Below the pieces are notes generated by a model. That model worked only from the letters and a program-made list of their open reading frames with translations. It searched no databases and was not told the DNA's origin. From positions 1 through 50,880 of the forward strand of contig CAKUNS010000011.1 in NCBI GenBank assembly GCA_934668515.1: 50,880 nucleotides of DNA, given 5' to 3'. A program made the translations under genes and the position numbers. The stretch is from an uncultured Eggerthellaceae bacterium (lineage in GTDB: Bacteria > Actinomycetota > Coriobacteriia > Coriobacteriales > Eggerthellaceae). Shown here in pieces: positions 32,871 to 41,815 of this stretch. How positions within the stretch are numbered: the first letter of the stretch is position 1; each line of letters starts with the position of its first letter.

Positions 32871-34568
32871 ATGGCTGAACAAAACAAATTACAAAAGACA
32901 TCGAAACCGCTCGACGTGCTTCTTATGGCGGTCGGTGCCTTGATCGGCTTCGCGGTATTCATGATGCCTGGCGAGCTGTTCCCTTCAAAGGGCGGCCCTG
33001 CTGGCACCTTCATCGGCCTGGCGATCTCGTTCGTGCTGGTTGTGCCGATTGCTTACTCGTATGGATATCTGCTTCGCAAGTACCCGCTTTGCGGAGGCAG
33101 CTTCACCTTCACGCTTATCGCTTTTCGTGGGAATAAGCATCGTAAGCAGCATGCATTCGTTTCGGCGTGGTTCCTGGCGCTTGCGTATTGGGCGCTGCTT
33201 TGCTTGAACGCCACGGGCGCCGGACTGGTTCTTCGCTACATTTTCCCAGGTGTGTTCTCGGGCCCGCTTCTGTACAACGTTTTCGGCTGGGACGTCTATC
33301 TGGGCGAGATCCTCATCGCTCTTGGTTTCATCATTCTTTTCGGTTTGATCAACCTCAAGGGCATGAAGACCGCTTCCTGGATTCAAAACGGCGTCGTCAT
33401 TGTCTTGCTGGGTGCCATCATCTACCTGGTTGTTGCCGTGCTTACCCAAAGCCCCGATTGGAGTAACCTTGAGCCGGCGTTCCCATCCAGCAAGACCCCG
33501 TTCCAGGCGATTATCGCCATGGTTGCCATGACCCCGTGGCTCTATATGGGTTTTGATGTTATTCCGCAGTCGGCTGAGGAGTACAACTTCACTCCCCGAA
33601 AAGCCCTGGTTCTCATGATCGTGGCTATGGCCGTCGTGTTTGTCGTCTATAACCTGATGATGGTTATCGCTTGCTCTTACGTTCCTTGGGAAGACATGCT
33701 CGCAATGGGCAACTTCTGGAATCTTGGCTGGGCTGTCGAGAACTATCTTGGCCGTCCCGGACTGCTGGTGATGGGCTTGGCCATGATCTTGGGTATCTTC
33801 TCGGGAATCAATGCCTTCTTCACCACGTCTAGCCGCGTTTTGTACTCTATGGGCCGTGTTGATGCCCTGCCTGAGGCGTTTGGCAAGCTTAACAAGAACG
33901 GCGTTCCTTCCACCGCTATCATCTTCATGATGGCAACTGCATGCATTGCTCCGTTCGCAGGTCGTCAGCTTATCTCGTGGATCGTTGACATGCTTTCGCT
34001 TGGAATGGCTGTTTGTTATACCTACGCCTGCATCTCTGCTGCCATCGTCGCTAAGCGCAACAATGACAAGCTGGCTTTCTTCTTCGGTAGTTTCAGCGCG
34101 GTTGTTGCTGTGATCTGCGTGCTGCTCGAGATCATTCCCGGCTCTCCTGGCTTCCTTTCCGTTGAGGCCCTTATCGCCCTAGGCATCTGGGCTGCTCTTG
34201 GTGTTGTGTTCTACCTCATCAACCGTAAGAACTACCTGGCGTCCGACAAGATCGAAGAGCTTGCCGCCGAGGCAAGCGCCGAGGTGAAGGTCGAGGAGGC
34301 TCAGGAGTGCTTGGATGGAAAGGTGCAGACCCCTTACGGCGAAGCTGATCTTGGGTGCATCGATGAATTGAAGGCCGCAGAGACCGCTCAGGCTGAAGTC
34401 GTTTCTATCAAGCAAGAGAAGGCTGAAGAGTGCGCAGAGAAGGTTCAGACCCCTTATGGCGAGGCTGATCTGGGTTGCGTCGACAAGGTGGCCGAGGTCG
34501 AAGAAGCCGAAGCCAAGCTTGAGTCCCTGCAGCAGCAGGTTGCTCGGGTCGAGGTCGAAGGCAAGTAG
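32871..34568 (+). CDS. APC-family amino acid/amine permease with duplicated C-terminal tail
   Basis: The 565-residue integral membrane protein has about 12 TM segments in residues 15-455. The APC pattern starts with MAVGALIGFAVFMMPGELF in TM1, whose GxxIG-like unwound stretch marks the substrate site, and PWLYMGFDVIPQSAEEY in TM6. A 110-residue cytoplasmic tail rich in Glu and Ala follows. It holds two copies of a unit with KVQTPYGEADLGC at 484 and 524. The substrate is not evident. GGGA lies 8 bp before the chosen ATG. It follows the phosphodiesterase gene and has a structured leader of its own. Confidence 0.88.
   Translation: MAEQNKLQKTSKPLDVLLMAVGALIGFAVFMMPGELFPSKGGPAGTFIGLAISFVLVVPIAYSYGYLLRKYPLCGGSFTFTLIAFRGNKHRKQHAFVSAWFLALAYWALLCLNATGAGLVLRYIFPGVFSGPLLYNVFGWDVYLGEILIALGFIILFGLINLKGMKTASWIQNGVVIVLLGAIIYLVVAVLTQSPDWSNLEPAFPSSKTPFQAIIAMVAMTPWLYMGFDVIPQSAEEYNFTPRKALVLMIVAMAVVFVVYNLMMVIACSYVPWEDMLAMGNFWNLGWAVENYLGRPGLLVMGLAMILGIFSGINAFFTTSSRVLYSMGRVDALPEAFGKLNKNGVPSTAIIFMMATACIAPFAGRQLISWIVDMLSLGMAVCYTYACISAAIVAKRNNDKLAFFFGSFSAVVAVICVLLEIIPGSPGFLSVEALIALGIWAALGVVFYLINRKNYLASDKIEELAAEASAEVKVEEAQECLDGKVQTPYGEADLGCIDELKAAETAQAEVVSIKQEKAEECAEKVQTPYGEADLGCVDKVAEVEEAEAKLESLQQQVARVEVEGK
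34299..34538 (+). repeat. Two tandem 120-bp repeats in the permease gene
   Basis: The block starting CAGACCCCTTA at 34326 recurs at 34446, exactly 120 bp (40 codons) later, with near-identical DNA over about 40 bp and looser similarity outside. Most base differences in the core are silent, so the peptide is under selection. Confidence 0.75.
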
Positions 34569-34615
34569 CCTTCTTTGCGGACTCCGTTATTAAGATTATT
34601 TCTCCCTCCTACTAA

Positions 34616-34656
34616 GTTGCGCGTTCTCCGCCGAGGCAAGGCGGCGGGCGCGCAAC
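34616..34656 (+). terminator. Hairpin between the permease and DMT transporter genes
   Basis: An outer stem (34616-34623 with 34649-34656, 8 bp) encloses an inner CCGCC/GGCGG stem with a 7-nt loop. No U-run follows. It could be a processing or attenuation element, as the DMT start is 38 bp on. Confidence 0.4.
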
Positions 34657-34694
34657 GAATATCACGTGACAATTTAATTCGAAAGGTTTCTCCC

Positions 34695-35660
34695 ATGCGC
34701 CATATGACTTGGGGTTTGGCAAGTGCTGTCTTGTGGGCACTCGACACGGTGATCCTCAGCATCGCCTTAAGCCAGACGGTATTTTTCACCACGCCGCAAG
34801 CGATCGCGGTTGCGTCGTTCACCAGCACGTTCATTCATGATACGGGCGACGCGATTTACATGTTCGCCTTTAACGGGGCCAGGGGGAAACTCGGCAAGAC
34901 CTGGAAGCTGCTGCGCACCAAAACCGGTGCCCTGATTGTTCTTGCCGCATTGATCGGCGGCCCGATTGGAATGTCGGGTTATGTGTTTGCGGTTAACCAG
35001 ATCGGAGCCGCCTATACCAGCGCCATTTCCGCTTTCTATCCCGCATTCGGCGCCTTCATCGCGCACTTCTTCCTTAAAGACCGCCTGAAGCCCTATCAGT
35101 GGGGCGGTTTGGCCGTTTGTCTTATCGGTGTTGCCTTGATCGGGTTCAATCCCGACGAAGCTGTTCCTGGCAATTGGGTCCTTGGCGTTGTTGGAGCGCT
35201 GTTCACCGTAGTTGGCTGGGGTGTTGAGGCGAACATCGTGTCTTATGCGATGCGTTTCGGTCAGGCGGATGAGGAGTGCTGCCTGCAAATTCGAGAAACA
35301 ACCTCGTCTCTTGCGTTCATGATCGTCATTCTGCCTGTATTGGGCGCATGGCCGTGCTCGATCGAGGTCCTGCATTCAAGCGCATTGCCGATCATCGCTT
35401 TGGCGTCACTTGCCGGCACCGCGTCTCACCTGAGCTACTACACCTCGATCCGTAAGATCGGGGCCCCGAAATCAATGGGCCTGAACGTGTCGTATTCGGG
35501 CTGGGCTGTTCCTATTTCCATGCTTCTTCTGGAAACGACGCCGACTCCTTTGGGCATCGTTTGCACTGTGCTCATCATCGTTGGCTCTATCGTCACTGCA
35601 ACCGATATCAAGGAGCTTTGCGGTGGCGGCCATTCGAAGGTCGATGCCGCAAATTCCTAA
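34695..35660 (+). CDS. DMT-superfamily (EamA) transporter
   Basis: The 321-residue membrane protein has about 10 hydrophobic segments made of two EamA-like halves. The first half carries the signature ISAFYPAFGAFIAHFFLKDRL at its end, the second SKSMG-like GAPKSMGLNVSYSGWAVPISMLLLE. EamA proteins export or import amino acids, sugars or metabolites; the substrate cannot be told. GAAAGG precedes the ATG by 8 bp. Upstream in-frame codons back to 34575 show no similarity. It is the third gene of the module inside the dcw cluster and ends at a terminator shared with the convergent LysR gene. Confidence 0.85.
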   Translation: MRHMTWGLASAVLWALDTVILSIALSQTVFFTTPQAIAVASFTSTFIHDTGDAIYMFAFNGARGKLGKTWKLLRTKTGALIVLAALIGGPIGMSGYVFAVNQIGAAYTSAISAFYPAFGAFIAHFFLKDRLKPYQWGGLAVCLIGVALIGFNPDEAVPGNWVLGVVGALFTVVGWGVEANIVSYAMRFGQADEECCLQIRETTSSLAFMIVILPVLGAWPCSIEVLHSSALPIIALASLAGTASHLSYYTSIRKIGAPKSMGLNVSYSGWAVPISMLLLETTPTPLGIVCTVLIIVGSIVTATDIKELCGGGHSKVDAANS

Positions 35661-35687
35661 GTCCGTTTAGCCGGCTTGCTGTATTTT

Positions 35688-35732
35688 GCGCTCCTGCGAT
35701 TCTGAAACACGAATCGTAGGAGCGCGTTTTTT
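35688..35732 (+). terminator. Terminator after the DMT transporter gene
   Basis: A 15-bp stem with one G-T mismatch (35688-35702 with 35711-35725) and an 8-nt loop is followed by G and six T's. The minus-strand LysR gene ends at its foot. Confidence 0.85.
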
Positions 35733-36666
35733 ATTTCCTCAAGATCATTTGCTCTTTGAGGCATCTAAGAAAGAGCTGCACCTTCTCGTCGTTGGTATCG
35801 GATTTGTTATAAAGGCATCCGATTTGCGAGTAGATAGTGGGGGTGAATTCCTTGAAGGCGACATTCGAGTAGGGGTTCTTGCCGTTTCTCGCAAAGAAAT
35901 TGCTGGCGAATCCGATGTAATTGTTGTTTTCGATTGCCGAATAGCACAGACTCTCGCTGTCGACGATCTTCTTGATGTTGGGCTTGCCGAATTTTTCAAA
36001 ATGGCTCAAAGTCACGCGGTCGATGCCGATTTCGGGGTAATCGGGGTATTCGATAACCAGTGGTTCTTTGAACAGCTCTTTCAGGGTGATGTTCGTTTTC
36101 GTGGCCAAAGGGTGCGATTTGTTCATACACGCAACCCAGTAATCGTCTGCGAGAGGTTGGAATTCCTGGTTGGCATCTATCTTGCTTTTCAACTCCGTGT
36201 TGCAGTCGGGGATGTTAAGGACGCTCATCACCGTCTCATCGCCGCAATTCGAAAGGCGGCGATGAAGATCAGGAATGAGGAAGCTGTCTTTTGCTAACGC
36301 CGTGACTTTCATCTGAGGCATCTTACGGGAAAGCGCTTCTATTGTTGCGGGGAGTACCGTCTCATGAACGGCTGGGCAGCAAAGCACGATGAGATCACCT
36401 GCTACGCTGTTGCAGGTGATGTAGCGACTTTTCAGTTCGTCTATTTGCTGCAAGATGCCTTTTGCAGCGTCGAGCACCTCAAGCCCTTCTTTGGTAAGGT
36501 AGCATCCTCTGCTTGCACGCGTGAGAAGGGTCACGCCAAGCTCCTTCTCGAGGTTCGTGATCGATTTTCCTAGCGATTGCTGCGTGATGAACAGGCGTTT
36601 GCTTGCTTCGCTGAGTGACTTGCATTTTGATATGACGACCAAGTATTCAAGCTGCTCAAGCCTCAT
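35731..36666 (-). CDS. LysR-family transcriptional regulator
   Basis: The 311-residue protein has the N-terminal winged helix-turn-helix of LysR regulators (MRLEQLEYLVVISKCKSLSE, then KRLFITQQSLGKSITNLEKELG) and a C-terminal substrate-binding-like domain (about 90-305) for an unknown effector. Its DNA is nearer 45-50% GC, with more Asn/Lys/Ile codons than its neighbours, a sign of transfer or different selection. It converges with the DMT gene and is divergent from murC. LysR regulators often control adjacent genes, so the inserted phosphodiesterase-permease module is a natural target, but no operator was identified. Confidence 0.9.
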   Translation of the reverse strand: MRLEQLEYLVVISKCKSLSEASKRLFITQQSLGKSITNLEKELGVTLLTRASRGCYLTKEGLEVLDAAKGILQQIDELKSRYITCNSVAGDLIVLCCPAVHETVLPATIEALSRKMPQMKVTALAKDSFLIPDLHRRLSNCGDETVMSVLNIPDCNTELKSKIDANQEFQPLADDYWVACMNKSHPLATKTNITLKELFKEPLVIEYPDYPEIGIDRVTLSHFEKFGKPNIKKIVDSESLCYSAIENNNYIGFASNFFARNGKNPYSNVAFKEFTPTIYSQIGCLYNKSDTNDEKVQLFLRCLKEQMILRK

Positions 36667-36734
36667 TCGATCCCCCTAGTTTCGTTTGCGCTTGATTGCG
36701 CAGAGCGATGATAAGCCCTCTCTGACTTGTCTTG

Positions 36735-36742
36735 ATTATATA
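36735..36742. promoter_or_regulatory. Overlapping -10 boxes between lysR and murC
   Basis: The minus strand reads TATAAT (36740-36735), 69 bp upstream of the LysR start. The plus strand reads TATATA (36737-36742), facing murC. No strong -35 boxes are seen for either, so this is tentative. Confidence 0.35.
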
Positions 36743-36884
36743 AGTACTTGCCCTCGTTGTTGTCTGGGCGCTTCGTTTGGCGTTACCATGTTTCGTTACA
36801 GAACTAACTTCGCCGGGCGTTTGCGGATTGGGCGCATGTCTGGCTTTTCATCAGCATAAATGCAGCATTCGACAGGGATTGTGC

Positions 36885-38327
36885 ATGAACATGGATAAAA
36901 TCACGTCGGTTCATTTCATCGGCGTTGGTGGTGTTGGCATGAGCGGTATCGCCAAGGTCGCCCACGATCAGGGTCTTATCGTCACGGGTTCCGACATCCG
37001 CGACAGCCGTTATACGCAGCAGCTTCGCGAGGCGGGTGTGGCCATTTACATCGGCCACGACGCAGCCAATATCGCAGGCGTCGGTAAGGAAGACGGCCCC
37101 GATGTCGTCGTTATTTCCACCGCTGTTCTCGAGAACAACGTCGAGCTTCGCGCCGCGAAGGAACGCGGCCTGACCATTTGGCATCGCGCTCAGATGCTCG
37201 CGTATCTGGGAACCGGTCTGAAGACGCTTGCCGTTGCGGGAACGCATGGCAAAACCACCACGTCTTCCATGATGGCCACCGTCCTCGACGATCTTGGCTT
37301 CGATCCCACGTTCCTGATCGGCGGCATCGTTCGCGCTTATGGCACGAACGCGCATTCCGGTACGGGCGACTATTACGTGGTCGAAGCCGATGAATCCGAC
37401 AAGTCGTTCAGCTACCTGTCCCCGTATGCGGTGCTTATCACCAACATCGAGGCCGATCATCTCGATCACTACAAAGACCTCGCCGAGATCCGCGAGAAGT
37501 TCAAGGCGTTCATCGAGCTTATTCCCGAAGCCCAGGGCATCGCCATGGTTTGCGCTGAGGACCCATCGGTGGTTGAGCTCGCTCGCTCCACGGGTCGCAA
37601 CGTGAAAACGTACGGCTTTGCCGATGGGGTTGACGTGCAGATCGTTTCGTATCAGCCTCACGGCATCGGCAGCGCTTTCTCGCTGCGCATGCCCGACGGC
37701 CAGATCGTCGAGTCGTCCATTCCTCAGAATCCGGGTAAGCATAACGTGCTTAACGCCGCGGGCGTTATCGGCCTTTTGGCCGAGCTTGGCGTTCCTGCAG
37801 CTGATGCTGCTCGTGCCGTCTCCGATTTCAAGGGCGTTCGCCGTCGTTTCGATTTGGTCGGCAAAGCCGACGGGGTCACCGTGGTTGACGACTACGCTCA
37901 TCACCCCACGGAGATCGCGGCAACCATCTCCGCTGCTGCAGATCTTGGCTATAACAACGTTCATGTCCTTTTCCAGCCGCACCGTTATTCGCGTGTGGGG
38001 CTGTTCACCGAGGTTCTTCATGACGAGTTCGGGTCGGCTTTCGACAAGGCCGACACCGTCACGTTCATGGACGTGTATCCTGCAGGCGAGGCGCCGGTGC
38101 CTGGCGTTTCCGGCAAGACGTTCTTGAACGTCGTGCTTGATCATTCGGGCCATCCCACTGCGGAATACATTGCCCGTCGCGTCGACGTGCCCGAAGTCAT
38201 GGCGGCAAAGGCGAAGCCTGGGGATCTGGTCATCACCATGGGTGCCGGTGACGTCACCGCCATGGGTCCTCAGATCATCGATGCCCTGCGTCGTCGTTCT
38301 TCGGGCGATGCTCCTGCCGCCGAGTAA
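36885..38327 (+). CDS. murC: UDP-MurNAc:L-alanine ligase MurC
   Basis: MurC adds L-Ala to UDP-MurNAc, the first stem peptide step. The 480-residue protein has the N-terminal FIGVGGVGMSGIA loop (11-23), the P-loop AGTHGKTTTSSM (118-129), EADESDKSF and ITNIEADHLDHY, and C-terminal DDYAHHPTEI and FQPHRYSR. AGGGA lies 6 bp before the ATG; a second ATG two codons later is possible. It opens the second half of the dcw cluster and is 15 bp from murB. Confidence 0.95.
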   Translation: MNMDKITSVHFIGVGGVGMSGIAKVAHDQGLIVTGSDIRDSRYTQQLREAGVAIYIGHDAANIAGVGKEDGPDVVVISTAVLENNVELRAAKERGLTIWHRAQMLAYLGTGLKTLAVAGTHGKTTTSSMMATVLDDLGFDPTFLIGGIVRAYGTNAHSGTGDYYVVEADESDKSFSYLSPYAVLITNIEADHLDHYKDLAEIREKFKAFIELIPEAQGIAMVCAEDPSVVELARSTGRNVKTYGFADGVDVQIVSYQPHGIGSAFSLRMPDGQIVESSIPQNPGKHNVLNAAGVIGLLAELGVPAADAARAVSDFKGVRRRFDLVGKADGVTVVDDYAHHPTEIAATISAAADLGYNNVHVLFQPHRYSRVGLFTEVLHDEFGSAFDKADTVTFMDVYPAGEAPVPGVSGKTFLNVVLDHSGHPTAEYIARRVDVPEVMAAKAKPGDLVITMGAGDVTAMGPQIIDALRRRSSGDAPAAE

Positions 38328-38342
38328 CGACAGGGGGCTTTC

Positions 38343-39416
38343 GTGTCTGCTCTTCACGCTGTGGGGATCGAGGCTCTTCTTGCCGGCTCCGACTTTGACG
38401 GCGAGGTTCTGCCCGACGAGCCCATGTCGCGTCATACCACATATCGCATAGGTGGGCCTGCTCGTTATTACGTGCAGGCCAATTCCATCAGCGCTCTTGC
38501 TAGCGTTTTGCGCGCATGCAATCGCTACGATGTGTCATGGGTGGTTGTCGGCCGCGGATCGAATCTTCTTGTGGCTGATGAAGGTTTTCCTGGTATTGTT
38601 TTGACGTTGGGACGCGACTTCCGCTCCCTTCGCTTCAACGAGGACACCAACACCATTGTGGCTGGTGCGGGAGTTACGCTTGCCACCGTCGTTCGCGAGG
38701 CGTTCCACCGCTCTTTGGGCGGCTTCGAATTCGCGGTCGATGTTCCCGGAACCGTGGGTGGCGCCTTGCGCATGAACGCCGGCCTTCGCGACGAGTGGAT
38801 CGGCGAGCGCGTCGTCTCGGTCACCGTAATCCATCCCGACGGTCAGTTGCAAAAGCTTCGCGCCGAGGACTTGACGTGGGACTATAGGTGCAGCGCTTTC
38901 GCTCCCGACGACGTCATCGTCGAGGCGGAGCTCTCGGGCAAACCGTCCGACCCCTTCTTCATTCGGGGGAGGATGGAGGCTTTGCATCGTCGTCGCAAAG
39001 ATCGCCAACCGCTTAACTTCCCTTCGTGCGGAAGCGTGTTCCGCAACCCCGAAGGCGCTCTTGCCGCCAAACTCATTGAGGATGCCGGTCTTAAGGGCCG
39101 CAAGGTGGGTGGCGCCCAGGTTTCCGAAAAGCACGCGAACTTCATCGTGAACGCAGGCAACGCTACTGCTCGTGATGTGCTCAGCCTTGTCGACCTCGTT
39201 CGTGCGGTTGTTCGCGACGAAACGGGCATGAGCCTTGTTCCCGAGGTTCGTTACCTTAGCAGCGATATGTGCGCGGCTGGGTCTCCTTCGGCCGCCATGG
39301 TTCAGCTGAACACCGTGCGCCCGTCGTTCACGTGCGCGTCGTTCCGCATCGATCCTGAAGAGATCGTGGCGTGCGCCAACGCTGCGTCTGCTGCCGGAAA
39401 GGTCGAAGGCGAATGA
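38343..39416 (+). CDS. murB: UDP-N-acetylenolpyruvoylglucosamine reductase MurB
   Basis: MurB reduces UDP-GlcNAc-enolpyruvate with NADPH and FAD to UDP-MurNAc. The 357-residue protein has the FAD-binding GRGSNLLVADEGF, FAVDVPGTVGGALRMNAG and the active-site SCGSVFRNPEG with the catalytic serine, then ISEKHANFIVN-like VSEKHANFIVN. The start is GTG, with AGGGGG 5-6 bp upstream. The final 50 residues extend past the usual end and overlap ftsQ by 4 bp (ATGA), so the two are translationally coupled. Confidence 0.94.
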   Translation: MSALHAVGIEALLAGSDFDGEVLPDEPMSRHTTYRIGGPARYYVQANSISALASVLRACNRYDVSWVVVGRGSNLLVADEGFPGIVLTLGRDFRSLRFNEDTNTIVAGAGVTLATVVREAFHRSLGGFEFAVDVPGTVGGALRMNAGLRDEWIGERVVSVTVIHPDGQLQKLRAEDLTWDYRCSAFAPDDVIVEAELSGKPSDPFFIRGRMEALHRRRKDRQPLNFPSCGSVFRNPEGALAAKLIEDAGLKGRKVGGAQVSEKHANFIVNAGNATARDVLSLVDLVRAVVRDETGMSLVPEVRYLSSDMCAAGSPSAAMVQLNTVRPSFTCASFRIDPEEIVACANAASAAGKVEGE

Positions 39417-40423
39417 CCCGCCGCGATCCAAGGGCACAGCGTCCGTATCGTTCGCAATCCGCTTCCGGCCGTTCCCGGGGTGCTGCCAATACTCGCCGAA
39501 GCCGACAGACGCCAAGCGCGCCTTACCAAGGAGCGCCGTCTTCGCGTTCCCGCAGGGATTCTCGTTCCGTAGGCGATTCGGGGTATCGTATGAGTTCGGT
39601 GAGCGTGGGCGAGCTTCGCCGCTCTGAGCGCAATGAACGCGCTCAGGCCCGTGCTCGTAGCTATGCCATGCGCGTCATCGCCGTGCTCGTGCTTGCCATC
39701 GTTTTGGTTATCGCGGGCGGTGTGGCATACAACTCAAGCCTGTTCACCGTCTCGAATATCAAGGTCGAAGGTGTTGACCATCTCACAGAATCCGAGATGG
39801 CCCAGCTTGCGGCGGTTCCCGACAACACCACGCTTTTGCGCGTCGACACCGACACCATCAAGAAGCGTCTTCTTCAAAACGCTTGGGTTTCCGATGTCCA
39901 AGTGTCCAAACGCTTTCCCGACACCCTGGTTATCAAAGTGAAGGAAAGGACGGTTGCGGCGGTGGTCGCCGTGCCTCAATCCGGCGGGAAAAGCACGAAA
40001 CGATGGGCCATTTCTTCGGACCATATGTGGCTGATGCCCATTCCCGACAGGAATTCCGAATCGGGCAAGAACACCAGCGAGAAGATCTTCGAAGACGCCG
40101 ATGCGGCACTGAAGATCACGAACGTCCCTTACGGAACCCAGGCTTCCATTGGCACGTACTGCACCGACAGCAACGTTTTGAACGCGCTGGACATCGTTTC
40201 GGGTATGACCACCGAGCTTGCCGGAAAGGTGGTCGAGGTATCCGCCTCTGGCGCTGACGAGACCACGCTCATGCTTGACAACGGCGTTGAGATCGCTTTT
40301 GGCAAGGCCGAGAATATCCGAGATAAAGAGCGCGTCGTGCTTCAAATCCTGAAGGAGAACGAGGGGAACGTCTCTTACATAAACGTTCGTACTGTAGCAA
40401 GTCCCACGTGGCGCACTATCTAA
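39413..40423 (+). CDS. ftsQ: Cell division protein FtsQ/DivIB
   Basis: FtsQ bridges cytoplasmic and periplasmic divisome parts by binding FtsB/FtsL. The 336-residue protein has a cytoplasmic N-terminus of about 83 residues, very rich in Arg, Ser and Gln and likely disordered, and one TM segment (about 85-105). A POTRA domain follows directly (FTVSNIKVEGVDHLTESEM...), then the beta domain (RFPDTLVIKVKERTVAAVV). The start ATG overlaps the murB stop. A terminator follows, separating it from ftsZ. Confidence 0.92.
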   Translation: MTRRDPRAQRPYRSQSASGRSRGAANTRRSRQTPSAPYQGAPSSRSRRDSRSVGDSGYRMSSVSVGELRRSERNERAQARARSYAMRVIAVLVLAIVLVIAGGVAYNSSLFTVSNIKVEGVDHLTESEMAQLAAVPDNTTLLRVDTDTIKKRLLQNAWVSDVQVSKRFPDTLVIKVKERTVAAVVAVPQSGGKSTKRWAISSDHMWLMPIPDRNSESGKNTSEKIFEDADAALKITNVPYGTQASIGTYCTDSNVLNALDIVSGMTTELAGKVVEVSASGADETTLMLDNGVEIAFGKAENIRDKERVVLQILKENEGNVSYINVRTVASPTWRTI

Positions 40424-40431
40424 CTCGTACT

Positions 40432-40465
40432 GCCGGCATCGCCTTAAGCGCTGCCGGCTTTTATT
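40432..40465 (+). terminator. Terminator after ftsQ
   Basis: GCCGGCA (40432-40438) pairs with TGCCGGC (40452-40458), with an inner CGC/GCG extension and a CTTAA loop, followed by TTTTATTTT. It isolates ftsZ from the murC-murB-ftsQ transcript. Confidence 0.8.
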
Positions 40466-40539
40466 TTGGCTGCATGAATGGGTTGCTTTAATGTGCATTT
40501 TCATAATGTGAACCGTCGGCAGAGTATTGGCTGCTCGCA

Positions 40540-40567
40540 TTGCATTTGACTTCGCTTTGTGTAAAAT
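40540..40567 (+). promoter_or_regulatory. Candidate ftsZ promoter
   Basis: TTGCAT and TAAAAT are separated by 16 bp, about 80 bp upstream of the ftsZ start and beyond the ftsQ terminator. A nearby TTGACT offers an alternative -35. Confidence 0.5.
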
Positions 40568-40648
40568 CAGGAATGATACAGTGCCTTATCAGGCGCAGTG
40601 TCCACAGCAAACGCAGCTGAACAGTAAAACCCAGGTGTGGAGGAAACA

Positions 40649-41800
40649 ATGCCAAACAATTTGGGCTCCGAGCATTTGGCGGTTATCAAGGTCGTCGGCG
40701 TCGGCGGTGGCGGTACGAATGCCGTTAACCGCATGGTCGAGGCTGGTGTGAAGGGCGTCGAGTTCATCGCCGTCAACACCGATCGTCAAGCGCTTCTTAT
40801 GTCCGATGCGGACAAGACCATTCATATCGGCGAGGATCTTACCCGTGGCCTCGGCGCTGGCGCCAACCCTGAAGTGGGCGCGCAGGCAGCCGAAGAGTCA
40901 CGCGACGAGATCCGCGAGGCTTTGGCCGAGGCCGACATGGTCTTCGTCACCGCCGGTGAAGGCGGCGGCACGGGCACGGGCGCGGCGCCCATCGTTGCTG
41001 AGATCGCTCGTCAGGAAATCGGCGCACTGACCGTCGGTATCGTCACGAAGCCTTTCTCGTTCGAGGGTCGCACTCGCCGCAACCAGGCCGAGCAGGGCGT
41101 CGACCTTCTTTCTCAGAACGTTGACACGCTCATCGTCATCCCGAACGACCGTCTTCTCGAGGTCGTCGACAAGAAAACGTCCATGCTCGATGCGTTCCGC
41201 ATCGCTGACGACACCCTTCGTCAGGGCATCCAGGGCGTTACCGACCTCATTACCATCCCGGGCCTCATCAATCTTGACTTTGCAGACATCCGCACGGTCA
41301 TGAAGGATGCTGGTACCGCTATGATGGGCATCGGCATCGCTTCCGGCGAGAACCGCGCTCTTGATGCAGCCCAGCAGGCAACCAGCTCGGGTCTGCTCGA
41401 GACCTCCATTGCCGGCGCATCCCGCGTTCTGTTCTCTATCGCAGGCGGCCCCGACCTCACCCTTACCGAGGTTGACGCCGCTGCTCGCACCGTCGAGGCC
41501 TGCGCAGACGAAAGCGCCAACATCATCTACGGCCAGATCGTCGACGAGGCCATGGGCGACCAGGTGCGCATCACCGTCATCGCAACCGGCTTCAAGAACC
41601 AGCCCAACAAGCAGCAGTCAAGTCTCGACTTCTCGCGCAACGATCTGTTCGAGTCCACGACGCCCGCTGCTTCCGCGGCTTCGGCATACAAGCCCCAGTC
41701 CGTGGCTTCTGCCCCTGCCTCGCGTATGACTTCTTCTCAGTCTACGAACCGTTTCGCTGACGAAGATTACATCCCCGACTTCCTTAAGCGTCAACGTTAA
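40649..41800 (+). CDS. ftsZ: Cell division GTPase FtsZ
   Basis: FtsZ polymerises into the Z-ring, the scaffold of the divisome. The 383-residue protein has the tubulin signature GGGTGTG (105-111), the N-terminal VGVGGGGTNAVNRM, and the T7 loop NLDFAD (208-213) that completes GTP hydrolysis across subunits. A variable linker of about 50 residues follows, then the conserved C-terminal peptide EDYIPDFLKRQR (372-383) that binds SepF and FtsA-like partners. GGAGG lies 6-7 bp before the ATG. It has its own promoter and leads the ftsZ-divIVA group. No ftsA is next to it, consistent with SepF as the membrane anchor. Confidence 0.98.
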   Translation: MPNNLGSEHLAVIKVVGVGGGGTNAVNRMVEAGVKGVEFIAVNTDRQALLMSDADKTIHIGEDLTRGLGAGANPEVGAQAAEESRDEIREALAEADMVFVTAGEGGGTGTGAAPIVAEIARQEIGALTVGIVTKPFSFEGRTRRNQAEQGVDLLSQNVDTLIVIPNDRLLEVVDKKTSMLDAFRIADDTLRQGIQGVTDLITIPGLINLDFADIRTVMKDAGTAMMGIGIASGENRALDAAQQATSSGLLETSIAGASRVLFSIAGGPDLTLTEVDAAARTVEACADESANIIYGQIVDEAMGDQVRITVIATGFKNQPNKQQSSLDFSRNDLFESTTPAASAASAYKPQSVASAPASRMTSSQSTNRFADEDYIPDFLKRQR

Positions 41801-41815
41801 AGGAGCTTGCATAAT

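Noticed and set aside
36804..38435. A 543-codon minus-strand ORF opposite murC
   Set aside because: The same antisense effect; murC carries all expected Mur ligase motifs.
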